Below are positions 42,629 through 50,948 of a stretch of 64,000 nt of DNA, piece by piece. The position numbers and the translations under genes are program-made. Positions within the stretch are counted from its first letter, which is position 1, and every line of letters begins with the position of its first letter. The notes under the pieces are model-generated. The model did not search any database, had not been told where the DNA came from, and saw only the letters and a program-made list of their open reading frames with translations. The stretch comes from Bacillota bacterium (lineage in GTDB: Bacteria; Bacillota_I; Bacilli_A; RFN20; CAG-826). The stretch spans positions 15,661-79,660 of the forward strand of contig JAEWMX010000007.1 of the NCBI GenBank assembly GCA_023393065.1, given 5' to 3'.

Positions 42629-43236
42629 TAAGAAGCATCCTCCAGCAAAGACATGTAATGACTGGCCGCCGCCCATAGCGCCGGAACGAGATTTCGTTCG
42701 GTATTCGTCACGCTTAGCGAATTGTCGGCTTTATATTGGTTAAGCGCGGTTAAAAAGGCTGTTTCATCGTCAGCCGCTATACCGGTGATCACATCATCTA
42801 AATCATCTAAATACACACCGCCATAAGTGGACGTCTCTTGATTGGACACATTATTATAGCCGGCAAAAATCCCGTCTCTGAAGCCGACTTGGAAAACGAT
42901 AGGGTTACTCGGATTTCTGTTATGACCGAAAACCGAGCCGTTATAGACGATGCCAAAGAGCGAATCATCGCTTTTATTTTCGTACATGACATAATCGATG
43001 ATGCCTTTTTCGCTTAATGCCGCTTCAGCGACAATCGTACCTGATTGAGGAACGCGATTAAGGGTCAAGAATTTGCTCTCATCAATCTCAAGAAGATTGA
43101 GATATCCGGCATCAAGCGCCATTTGTTCGCGTCTTGTAATAATCGGCAAAGTAAAATAATTTACGGTCGCCAAAGTCGCTCCGGCAATCAGGGCAACCGT
43201 CGCTAAGAAAATTGGTAATTTGACAAATTTAGTCAT
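42628..43236 (-). CDS. rnfG: RNF complex subunit RnfG with atypical FMN-attachment motif
   Basis: RnfG has one N-terminal helix (about 8-28) and an extracellular FMN-binding domain to which ApbE normally links FMN at the Thr of D-x-x-S-G-A-T-x-T/S. Here the equivalent place, just before the last helix, reads D171-N-S-L-S-V-T177-N-T179. The Asp, acceptor Thr and +2 Thr are kept, but G-A is S-V. NNVSNQETSTYGGVYL aligns to the usual H-x-E-T-P-G-L-G. The 202-aa length is normal. It overlaps rnfD by 4 nt and rnfE by 1 nt. Confidence 0.9.
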   Translation of the reverse strand: MTKFVKLPIFLATVALIAGATLATVNYFTLPIITRREQMALDAGYLNLLEIDESKFLTLNRVPQSGTIVAEAALSEKGIIDYVMYENKSDDSLFGIVYNGSVFGHNRNPSNPIVFQVGFRDGIFAGYNNVSNQETSTYGGVYLDDLDDVITGIAADDETAFLTALNQYKADNSLSVTNTERNLVPALWAAASHYMSLLEDAS

Positions 43237-44444
43237 TTAATTGCCTCGACAACATAATACATTTGCGGCTCTTCTGCTGGCGCTTCATAAGGTAGACTTA
43301 GGACCAACTGAGATTCTTCAGGTTCAGGATTATGATCTTGCGAATTGTAGTATGCCAGACCTCCGTTTAAGGCTAATGACAAAAGTAAAACCGATAAGAT
43401 AACCGACCATTTTTTAAAGTTGCCATTATTCGTCATCCCCGTGGCGAATCGGTCGATTAACGGCGATAGCAAATTAGCGATGGCGATGGCGAAAGTAACG
43501 CCTTCGGGATATCCTCCCTGAATTCTTATTAAAACCGTCATAAATCCGGCAATGACACCGATTAAAACTTTTCCGAACATCGATGTCGGGGAAGTGACCG
43601 GATCGGTAATCATGAAAACCGCGCCGTACATCAATCCTCCCAAAGCTAGATGGAGCAAGATATATGTCCCGGGATTAAGGCCCGTAATTAAAGCGACAAC
43701 GAGGGCCGTCAAAGTAACTGTCAGTAAGTAGGCGACCATTGGTCGCCAGTTGCAGATTTTCCGCACAATCATATAAAGACCAAGGAGGAGGATAAGGCCC
43801 GTAAACGTCTCGCCAATCGCTCCCGAATAATTGCCTAACCATAACTGCCCCATGGTGACGTTGAGGGACGCTAGCGAGTCGCTGACCCACTTGACTCCGA
43901 GGCTTGAAAAAGAGGTTGTGACCGTCACTCCGACATCCGTCAGTGAAGAGACGTTTCCCGGAACAGCGCCAATAAAGGCCTTTAACTGCGAGCCAAAAGC
44001 AAAAGTGACAAAGATGCGCCCAAAGACGGCCGGATTAAAGATGTTGGCACCAAAACCGCCAAACGCATATTTGACGATTAAAGTGGCAAATATGCTGCCG
44101 ATGATAATCACATAATAGGGCGTCCCAATCGGTAATGATAAGGCAAATATCAAAGACGTTACAAGACTGTAATTTTCCTTAACCTTTTTAAATAAATAAG
44201 GACCGAATGGCTGTTCCTTATCGCGATAAGTAATCGCGCCCACTAAAACATCGCAAATCAGCGTTGTCACGATCGCCACAACAACCATCAAGATGGATTT
44301 TAACCCATAACTGGGGGCAATCGCAAAATTATAGACGATTGCGGCCATCCACAACAAACCGAGCAAAGCGCTCAGTTCATACATGATGCCGGTCGTTGAT
44401 CGCTTGCGACGGGTAAAAGGCGGCGTTTGAATAATAAATTTCAT
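43233..44444 (-). CDS. rnfD: RNF complex subunit RnfD with atypical FMN-attachment motif
   Basis: A large membrane subunit with about nine to ten helices (403 aa, slightly long) homologous to NqrB. NIFNPAVFGRIF, LGNYSGAIGETF and MITDPVTSP are family landmarks. The FMN-linked Thr of RnfD normally sits in S-G-A-T. Here the matching loop is D170-V-G-V-T-V-T176-T-S178, again with Asp, Thr and +2 Ser kept and G-A changed to T-V. A C-terminal extracellular tail of about 40 residues (EPEESQLVLSL) is extra. It overlaps rnfC and rnfG by 4 nt each. Confidence 0.93.
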   Translation of the reverse strand: MKFIIQTPPFTRRKRSTTGIMYELSALLGLLWMAAIVYNFAIAPSYGLKSILMVVVAIVTTLICDVLVGAITYRDKEQPFGPYLFKKVKENYSLVTSLIFALSLPIGTPYYVIIIGSIFATLIVKYAFGGFGANIFNPAVFGRIFVTFAFGSQLKAFIGAVPGNVSSLTDVGVTVTTSFSSLGVKWVSDSLASLNVTMGQLWLGNYSGAIGETFTGLILLLGLYMIVRKICNWRPMVAYLLTVTLTALVVALITGLNPGTYILLHLALGGLMYGAVFMITDPVTSPTSMFGKVLIGVIAGFMTVLIRIQGGYPEGVTFAIAIANLLSPLIDRFATGMTNNGNFKKWSVILSVLLLSLALNGGLAYYNSQDHNPEPEESQLVLSLPYEAPAEEPQMYYVVEAIK

Positions 44445-45772
44445 TTGGCCTCTCCTCTTTTAGCGATTTCGCGCTTAGCGTTTTGCAAGCGCACTCTCAT
44501 TTTGGCGCGAATGACAGTGTCTGCCACTTCGATAAATGACGGGCACACATAGGAACAGATTCCGCATTCGACACAGCGATTCACATTTAATTTTATTAAA
44601 CGATCGGTATTGTTACTATCAAGAGCCAGTTTGATTTCAATCGGATGAATTCCGGCCGGACACGCCGCGGTGCAAGCACCGCATCTTAAACACGGCACCT
44701 GATGATAAGCGACGGGTCTAATCGCCGTATATCCATTCATTGACGCCTGAAGGACATATGAATCGTCGCTTACGGATCGCGAAGTCATCGGTCCGCCGGT
44801 AAAAGCCACGACTTCATCAGTGGTATATCCGCCAACTTCTTCGACGATTTGAGAAATTGGAGTGCCAATCGGAGCTTGAACATTAATAGCTTGTTTAACG
44901 GCGTTTCCGGATACCGTAATCGTGCGATGAGTGAGCGGTTCACCTTTGATTAAGGCCCGCGCTGTCGCCATCGCCGTCGCGACATTGTTGACGATGACGT
45001 GGGCTTCTTTGGGAAATTCGTCATATGTTCGATGAAGAATTCGTTTGACCAACGCCCTTTCCCAGCCCATGGGATATATGTCTTGGACCAATTTGATAAT
45101 CACGTGCGGAAAATCGTCTAAGTGTTTTTTAAGAACTTCAACAAGAGCCGTTTTATTCTTTTTAAGGACGATGATGGCGGTATCCGCTTTAGCGGCTAAT
45201 CGCAGTAATTCGCTGCCTTTAATAACATCAAGAGCGTGATGTTGGAGCAGTTTGTAGTCGGTGGATAAATATGGTTCGCATTCCACTCCGTTAATAATGA
45301 CGGTATCGATATCATTGCTATTTTCATATTTAAAATACGCGGGAAATCCCGCTCCGCCCAAACCGACGATTCCGGCTTCTTTAATGGCTGCGATAATATC
45401 CTTGGAATCGCTATCAAAAGAAAGGGTTTTAAGGGGTTCGTCTCTTGTTTTTTTAAAATCGTTAACGATTTCTAAATGCTCGGTGGCTCTTCCCACAAGC
45501 GGATTATATTTGCTCACTCGGCCTTTAACGACACCTGATATCGAAGAGAAAATTGGTACATATAGATCTTTCCTTCGACCAATTAATGTTCCGACCGATA
45601 CGCAATCTCCTTCTTTGACAAAGAAGTCGATTCCCGCGCCGTTAGGACTCACAACAGGAATAAATATTGAGGCAATCTTATTCTCGTCCATTGTTAAAAC
45701 GTCGGCTTCTGCAGCCTGCGATTTTTGATCTTTCAATCGAATTGGAGCAAAACTTCTAAATACGTTTATCAT
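44441..45772 (-). CDS. rnfC: RNF complex subunit RnfC
   Basis: RnfC exchanges electrons with NADH. The 443-aa protein has the N-terminal RnfC barrel (FFVKEGDCVSVGTLIG), the FMN/NADH-domain motif GLGGAGFPAYFKY and VECEPYLSTDY. Two [4Fe-4S] motifs follow: C361-x2-C364-x2-C367-x3-C371 and C400-x2-C403-x2-C406-x3-C410. It is the first gene of the operon. The start codon lies 17 nt after a -10 box and has no Shine-Dalgarno sequence, so its message has a very short or nearly absent leader. Confidence 0.96.
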   Translation of the reverse strand: MINVFRSFAPIRLKDQKSQAAEADVLTMDENKIASIFIPVVSPNGAGIDFFVKEGDCVSVGTLIGRRKDLYVPIFSSISGVVKGRVSKYNPLVGRATEHLEIVNDFKKTRDEPLKTLSFDSDSKDIIAAIKEAGIVGLGGAGFPAYFKYENSNDIDTVIINGVECEPYLSTDYKLLQHHALDVIKGSELLRLAAKADTAIIVLKKNKTALVEVLKKHLDDFPHVIIKLVQDIYPMGWERALVKRILHRTYDEFPKEAHVIVNNVATAMATARALIKGEPLTHRTITVSGNAVKQAINVQAPIGTPISQIVEEVGGYTTDEVVAFTGGPMTSRSVSDDSYVLQASMNGYTAIRPVAYHQVPCLRCGACTAACPAGIHPIEIKLALDSNNTDRLIKLNVNRCVECGICSYVCPSFIEVADTVIRAKMRVRLQNAKREIAKRGEAK

Positions 45773-45789
45773 GAAATTTTATATATATA

Positions 45790-45818
45790 AGTATACAAAA
45801 GCATTGGTTCCTAAACAA
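45790..45818 (-). promoter_or_regulatory. Promoter of the RNF operon
   Basis: TTGTTT and TATACT separated by 17 nt. The -10 box ends 17 nt before the rnfC ATG. Confidence 0.65.
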
Positions 45819-45932
45819 TGTTATTTGCGATAATGAAACCGTTTTTATCTCCCACTAATAAACAGGTCTCTTCTCAAAGAAGTGTGAATAGAGACTATAG
45901 CGCGGACTGCTTCCTATTTATCGTTTGCCCAT

Positions 45933-45953
45933 AAAAAAAGACCCAAAGGTCTC
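45933..45953 (-). terminator. Terminator of tRNA-Leu(CAG)
   Basis: Stem AGACC/GGTCT with a 4-nt loop and a run of seven T on the minus strand. It separates the tRNA unit from the RNF operon. Confidence 0.75.
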
Positions 45954-45965
45954 GATTTTTTTAAA

Positions 45966-46050
45966 TGGTACGGTGAATGGGACTCGAACCCACAAGGTGT
46001 TAACCATTAGAACCTGAATCTAACGCGTCTACCATTTCCGCCATCACCGT
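45966..46050 (-). tRNA. tRNA-Leu (CAG)
   Basis: A class II tRNA. Acceptor ACGGTGA/TCACCGT (starts with A), anticodon stem TTAGA/TCTAA with loop TTCAGGT (anticodon CAG), long variable arm, T-arm GGTTCGAGTCC and encoded CCA. Confidence 0.94.
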
Positions 46051-46059
46051 GCATCAATT

Positions 46060-46087
46060 AGTATAAATGATAGACTTGAATGTGCAA
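46060..46087 (-). promoter_or_regulatory. Promoter of tRNA-Leu(CAG)
   Basis: TTGCAC and TATACT with a 16-nt spacer, directly after the stop codon of the hydrolase gene. Confidence 0.55.
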
Positions 46088-46089
46088 CT

Positions 46090-47091
46090 CTATTTCTTTA
46101 GAAACGCGACGATTTTTTTCATGACTTCTTCATCTTCTTCGGTGATGAGGGCATAGTCGATTTCATAATCGAGAACCGGCTTTTTGCGATCGTAGATGGC
46201 TTTATCTTTTTGCACTTGATAGAGATAGTCTTCCGCACGCTTAGTAAGATAGGGCAGATGGCCGCGGTCTTCGACATACATCAGTTCGATGTTGTCCTTC
46301 TTTTTGGCGATGATGGCTAAGCGGTCGATAGCGTCTTTAGGCTTTATGACGCGGTCTTCTTTGCCGTGGATGACAAAAACGGGGACTCGAGCTTTTTTAA
46401 GAGCCTTTTTGCTATTATAAGTGGCATAGCGTCTGTAGCGCCAATAGCCGTGCATATAAATAAAGGGATAGAGAGGATAGAGAAAGGGACGGTTGGCGAC
46501 CGTCACCAAAGTCGGAGAAAGAAATCCGGATAAAGCGACGACTTTATCGATGCGATGCTTTTTGAGTAGAAGGCTGCTCATCGCCACATAACCGCCCCAG
46601 GAGTGGCCGACGACATAGCGCTTCAAATCTTTGATGTCGCTTCGCGATTCGATGTAGCGAAGGGCGTAATCGAGATCGACGAGGGGCTGAATCAGGCTGA
46701 TCATTGATGTCCCGGAGCTGAGGGCACAGCCGGTGTAGTCAAAGGCCAAGATGAGAAATCCTTCTTTGGCGAGACGGTTGATTTCGGTCGTATACGCCGT
46801 GTGCCCGGCTCCGATGCCATGAGCAAATATAATTAATTCTTTAAATGTTTTGTATTGTTGGTTTGAGTACAAATAACCGCGCAATGTCTGCTTGTGATTG
46901 CCAAGGAATTTGATCGGTTCAGCCAACAACCCAGGGAAATCTTCGGCTTGAAAATAGCGAAAGGCCGGTGAACCATCACCGCGATGATTGAGGGCGAGAC
47001 GCATAAGGATTCCGACGATGATTGAAAGGATAATTATCAATAAGATAATCGCGATTCCGGCAATAATTAACCCGCGGTATAAATCCGGCAT
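46090..47091 (-). CDS. Membrane-anchored alpha/beta hydrolase
   Basis: An N-terminal membrane helix (about 8-30) is followed by an alpha/beta-hydrolase fold of the serine aminopeptidase/lysophospholipase type. The oxyanion loop is FAHGIGAGH (about 89-97), the nucleophile S164 lies in VGHSWGG, the acid is probably the Asp of HGKEDRV and the catalytic His is in DRGHLPY. A C-terminal region of about 45 acidic residues follows. The substrate is unknown. It is a single gene, separated from the NERD gene by 40 nt. Confidence 0.9.
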   Translation of the reverse strand: MPDLYRGLIIAGIAIILLIIILSIIVGILMRLALNHRGDGSPAFRYFQAEDFPGLLAEPIKFLGNHKQTLRGYLYSNQQYKTFKELIIFAHGIGAGHTAYTTEINRLAKEGFLILAFDYTGCALSSGTSMISLIQPLVDLDYALRYIESRSDIKDLKRYVVGHSWGGYVAMSSLLLKKHRIDKVVALSGFLSPTLVTVANRPFLYPLYPFIYMHGYWRYRRYATYNSKKALKKARVPVFVIHGKEDRVIKPKDAIDRLAIIAKKKDNIELMYVEDRGHLPYLTKRAEDYLYQVQKDKAIYDRKKPVLDYEIDYALITEEDEEVMKKIVAFLKK

Positions 47092-47131
47092 ATTTTCTCC
47101 TAATGATTATCATACACCATCGTATAATTAC

Positions 47132-47677
47132 TTAACTACTTGAACACGCCTCTTTGAGCAGCTCATAAATAGATTTGCGAACTTCTTCATCGGGTAACAC
47201 GACATTCATTTCCGAAATGTATTTTCGAAGATTTGCTAAATATACCACGTTCTCAGCATTATTTATTCGCAATTCTGCCCTAGGAGTGAAAACGACGATT
47301 GAATGAACAGCGCTTGCATAATCCGTCAATAAACAGCGGACCATTTTTACATGAACAGCGTTTTGCCGAATCGGATTGTAAAAGTTGTGCTTGTGGTGAT
47401 TAATATACTGTGTCCAGACATCACTAAAGTGATCGCCGACAATCACGCCACCATAGTTTTTCGTCTCGATGACAATGATGCCGCGATCCGAGACGAGAAG
47501 ATGATCGATTTGAGCGTCGCTTTCGGACTTAAATTTCAAATTATAAAGAAGGAAAGGCTCATTCTTCAATTCGTTGGCGACATAGCGCTCGCCGATAAAA
47601 CCTTTGACGCGAGGTTCATTAAAATAATCGCGCCTCGCCTTTCGAACTGCCATACGAGCATAACGGAGAAAAGACAT
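47132..47677 (-). CDS. NERD domain protein (nuclease-related)
   Basis: The 181-aa protein has the complete NERD signature: GFIGERYVANEL, then AQIDHLLVSDRGIIVIETKNYGG (Asp of I-D-H and the E-x-K pair, PD-(D/E)xK-like), later W and NPIRQN. It is cytoplasmic, with no membrane segment. NERD domains are predicted nucleases of unclear cell role. The gene starts 1 nt after the GH3 gene stop, so it is in that operon. A degenerate relative is encoded at 3930-4550. Confidence 0.92.
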   Translation of the reverse strand: MSFLRYARMAVRKARRDYFNEPRVKGFIGERYVANELKNEPFLLYNLKFKSESDAQIDHLLVSDRGIIVIETKNYGGVIVGDHFSDVWTQYINHHKHNFYNPIRQNAVHVKMVRCLLTDYASAVHSIVVFTPRAELRINNAENVVYLANLRKYISEMNVVLPDEEVRKSIYELLKEACSSS

Positions 47678-47678
47678 G

Positions 47679-50081
47679 TCATCGACCTTTGAAAACGAGA
47701 TAGTACAGGCCGCGAATGAGATGGCGATTGGCGAGGTGGACGATTCCCTCGATGGTGTTATTGCCCAACATGCCAGACATCGTGTAACCGCGTAGCGGCA
47801 TCGTCAAGGCGCTTTCGATGAACATCTTGCGCGTCGCCTCGACATCATCACCTTTCATCTTGTTCGCCATATTATAAAGCGTTTTAGTGATGAATTTGCC
47901 GACGAAAGTATGCTCGATATCTTCTAAGGTGGAATTCTTAGTATATGGCCTCTGTTTACGATTTCGGCTTTCGGGAATCTTATCTTGCAAGATCTTTTCG
48001 AATTGCTCATCGCTGGCAATAAAAGGATGGCTCGGACGATAATAATCCGCCAAATCACTATCGATCAAATAGCTAGCGTCCTCACCCTCGACCATCACTT
48101 CTTTGCGCAAGCGAATATCTCGTGAAGAAGCACCGATTTCAAAGATGTACTGACCTTTTTCAAGCAGCGTTTCGTGAGTTGAAATATCATAGACTTTCAA
48201 GTCGTTTTGCCTAAGCCTGATAGTCGCCCTTTTTGTTTCATGAGGTTCTAATTTTACTTTAGTAAATCCGCGGAGTTCGCGGGTTGGTTTATAAACGCCT
48301 GGGGCTTTGCTTGCGATGTATAATTGGGCGATTTCGGCGCCCGCAACTTCTCCGGTATTGGTCACATCAAAAGAGATGTCGTAAATGATTTGACCATCGA
48401 CGAATTCATATTTTAAATCGAGATTATCGTAGGTATACGCCGTATAGGAAAGGCCAAAGCCAAACGGATATCGAACTTTCAAATTCAAACTATCGAAATA
48501 TCGATATCCGACATAGATGCTCTCTTTATATAAAACGTTCGTGCCGTCACCCGGAAAATTAGATTGCGAGGGCGTGTCTTGATAGTTAAGGGGCCATGTC
48601 TCAGGAAGCTTACCTGAGGGATTGACGCGACCGAGCAAGACATCGAGGACAGCCGGTCCGCTCGCTTCGCCGGCTAGATATGTAAGCAAAATGCCGTCGA
48701 CTTCATCCGCAAACGGAAGTTCCATAACTGATCCACCCGATAAAACAACAACGACTTTTTTGTTTAATTCTAGAACTTTTTTAATCAGCGATAAATGTGA
48801 AGCCGGCAAGCTCATTTTCGAGCGATCAAATCCTTCGCTCTCATAAGCATCTGGAAGCCCAGCAAAGATGATAACCAAATCTTTCTGCTTGGCTAAAGTC
48901 AAAGCCTCTTGCTCGAGCTTTTCATCGCGTTCATCATCGTTTGCTTTAAATCCTAAAGCATAATCAGCTTTGATGCCTTCTTCTTCAAGAGCTTGGATAA
49001 ATGAGACTAGTTTATGTGGATTAACTTTTGAACTCCCTGTTCCCTGATAGCGGGGAAATGAGGCAAAAGCCCCCAGAACTGCTACATTTTCAAAGCTTTT
49101 TAATGGCAAAACTCCTTTATTTTTGAGTAGAACACTACTTTCTGCGGCGATTAGGCGCGCTAAATCGAAATGTTTATCGTAATCGCAATCTTGTAGATAA
49201 TTGAGATTCTCAACCTTTTTATGCAAATTATAAACATTGTTGACACAGACGTTGACATCGTCTTCGTTTAGCAATCCTTTTTTGATTCCGCGCATTAAGT
49301 TCTTGTCGCGCCGGCCGATGCCTGGCATCTCGAGGTCAGTGCCGCTTTTGCGGGCGAGAAAATCGTCATTAATCGCTCCCCAGTCAGTGACGACCAAACC
49401 ATCGTAGCCCCACTGCCTTCTCAAGATATTGTTAAGGAGCCAGCTATTATCGCTGGAATAGATGCCATTGATCCGGTTATAGGAACACATAATCGTATAC
49501 GGTTTGGCTTCCTTCACCGCTATTTCAAAAGGTTTGAGGTAAATCTCATGGAGGGCGCGGGCATCGATGACGGCATTAATCGTCAGGCGATTAGTCTCCT
49601 GATTATTCGCGGCATAGTGCTTTAACGAGGTGCCGACGCCGAGGCTTTGCACACCGTTAATAAAAGCTGCCCCTATCTTTCCGGAAAGGAGTGGATCTTC
49701 TGAATAGTATTCAAAATTACGGCCACATAGAGGATTGCGCTTGATATTGACACCAGGTCCTAAAACGACGGCGACATGCTGATTCAACGCTTCCTTAGCG
49801 ATGGCTTGACCCATCTTGTATACTAATTCCTCATCAAAAGAGCAGGCGACGAGGGAAGCGGTCGGAAAACAGGTGGCGGGAATGGCGTTCATGATACCAA
49901 GTTGATCACCTTTTTCGACTTGCTTGCGAAGGCCGTGGGGTCCGTCGGCGACCAAGAATGGCTTTAGTCCCAACTCTTCGATGCCGCGCACTTTCCAAAA
50001 GCCATCGCCATAGAGGAGTTTTAACTTTGTGCTCAAGGCTAAATTTTTTATTTCATCAGGAATTATTTCTTTCTTGTTCAT
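47679..50081 (-). CDS. GH3 beta-glucosidase
   Basis: The 800-aa enzyme hydrolyses beta-glucosides from the non-reducing end. There is no signal peptide, so it is cytoplasmic. The GH3 N-terminal domain shows RNPLCGRNFEYYSEDP, LKHYAANNQE and the nucleophile D233 in VVTDWGA. The GH3 C-terminal domain follows (AAESSVLLKN, VIIFAGLPDAYESEGFDR with the acid/base region), and an Fn3-like domain lies near 555-630. About 100 extra residues at the end are not part of the usual enzyme. ATG follows a TATACT box by 6 nt without a Shine-Dalgarno sequence, suggesting a leaderless message. Confidence 0.95.
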   Translation of the reverse strand: MNKKEIIPDEIKNLALSTKLKLLYGDGFWKVRGIEELGLKPFLVADGPHGLRKQVEKGDQLGIMNAIPATCFPTASLVACSFDEELVYKMGQAIAKEALNQHVAVVLGPGVNIKRNPLCGRNFEYYSEDPLLSGKIGAAFINGVQSLGVGTSLKHYAANNQETNRLTINAVIDARALHEIYLKPFEIAVKEAKPYTIMCSYNRINGIYSSDNSWLLNNILRRQWGYDGLVVTDWGAINDDFLARKSGTDLEMPGIGRRDKNLMRGIKKGLLNEDDVNVCVNNVYNLHKKVENLNYLQDCDYDKHFDLARLIAAESSVLLKNKGVLPLKSFENVAVLGAFASFPRYQGTGSSKVNPHKLVSFIQALEEEGIKADYALGFKANDDERDEKLEQEALTLAKQKDLVIIFAGLPDAYESEGFDRSKMSLPASHLSLIKKVLELNKKVVVVLSGGSVMELPFADEVDGILLTYLAGEASGPAVLDVLLGRVNPSGKLPETWPLNYQDTPSQSNFPGDGTNVLYKESIYVGYRYFDSLNLKVRYPFGFGLSYTAYTYDNLDLKYEFVDGQIIYDISFDVTNTGEVAGAEIAQLYIASKAPGVYKPTRELRGFTKVKLEPHETKRATIRLRQNDLKVYDISTHETLLEKGQYIFEIGASSRDIRLRKEVMVEGEDASYLIDSDLADYYRPSHPFIASDEQFEKILQDKIPESRNRKQRPYTKNSTLEDIEHTFVGKFITKTLYNMANKMKGDDVEATRKMFIESALTMPLRGYTMSGMLGNNTIEGIVHLANRHLIRGLYYLVFKGR

Positions 50082-50096
50082 AATCTAAGTATAACG

Positions 50097-50119
50097 AAAA
50101 AATCACTCCGAAGAGTGAT
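50097..50119. terminator. Terminator after the ZIP transporter gene
   Basis: Stem ATCACTC/GAGTGAT with a TTCG-type tetraloop, followed by TTTTTT on the minus strand; the plus side also has a short T-run. It separates eno-ZIP from GH3. Confidence 0.85.
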
Positions 50120-50143
50120 AATTTTTACAAAAAATCTTTGTTC

Positions 50144-50941
50144 TCAGCCGATTAAGACGCTGAGCATCAGCATGACGACAAAGCCGACCATGAAACCGAC
50201 TGTCGCAAGATTCGAGTGGTCGCCTTCTTGTGCCTGAGGAATTAATTCCTCGATGACGACATACACCATCGCCCCGGCAGCAAAAGCTAGTAGATAAGGA
50301 AGGATCGGTACCATCAACTCCGTCAGCAAAATCGTCAATATTGCCGCGACCGGTTCGATAATTCCGGTAAAACCTCCTATTAAGAAAGACTTAGTCCGTG
50401 AATGGCCTTCCAGCCTGAGCGGCAAAGAGACGATCGCTCCTTCCGGAAAATTCTGAATAGCGATACCAATCGCCAGCGCTAAAGCTCCCATAAAGGTAAT
50501 GCCGGCATTACCAGTTAAGGCTCCAGCAAAAGTTACGCCGACGGCAATTCCTTCGGGGACATTGTGGAGGGCGACGGCAAATACCATCATCGAGGTGCGG
50601 CTGATTTTTGCTTTGACGCCCTCTGGCTTTTTGCTGTTGATATGGAGATGGGGGGTAATCGTATCGAGCAAGAGGAGAAAGCCCATGCCGGCGACAAAGC
50701 CGATGACAGCGGGGAGAATTCCACCGTTGACCTCGGCTTCAAGGGCCGGAATAATAAGTGACCAAATCGAGGCGGCAATCATGACTCCAGAGGCAAAACC
50801 AAGCAAGACTTTTTGAAGCCAAGGCTTGATGCCGTTTTTGGCGAAAATGACCATCGAGGCACCGAGGGTGGTGCCGACGAAAGGCATAGATAAACCAATG
50901 ATGAGGATTATCCAATCCGCTTGGGTCAAGGGTAGGAACAT
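50144..50941 (-). CDS. ZIP family metal transporter
   Basis: The 265-aa membrane protein imports divalent metals such as Zn2+. It has eight helices with the two metal-binding helices intact: ALHNVPEGIAVG (HNxPEG) and AIQNFPEGAIVS (QNxPEG). This is the ZupT/GufA branch. It starts 7 nt after the enolase stop, an unusual neighbour, and both are probably cotranscribed. Enolase requires Mg2+, but a functional link is not shown by the sequence. Confidence 0.95.
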   Translation of the reverse strand: MFLPLTQADWIILIIGLSMPFVGTTLGASMVIFAKNGIKPWLQKVLLGFASGVMIAASIWSLIIPALEAEVNGGILPAVIGFVAGMGFLLLLDTITPHLHINSKKPEGVKAKISRTSMMVFAVALHNVPEGIAVGVTFAGALTGNAGITFMGALALAIGIAIQNFPEGAIVSLPLRLEGHSRTKSFLIGGFTGIIEPVAAILTILLTELMVPILPYLLAFAAGAMVYVVIEELIPQAQEGDHSNLATVGFMVGFVVMLMLSVLIG

Positions 50942-50948
50942 AATTTAG

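Noticed and set aside
42629..42676. Longer start for RnfE
   Set aside because: It would overlap rnfG by 49 nt and adds residues unlike the family; TAATG coupling supports 42628.
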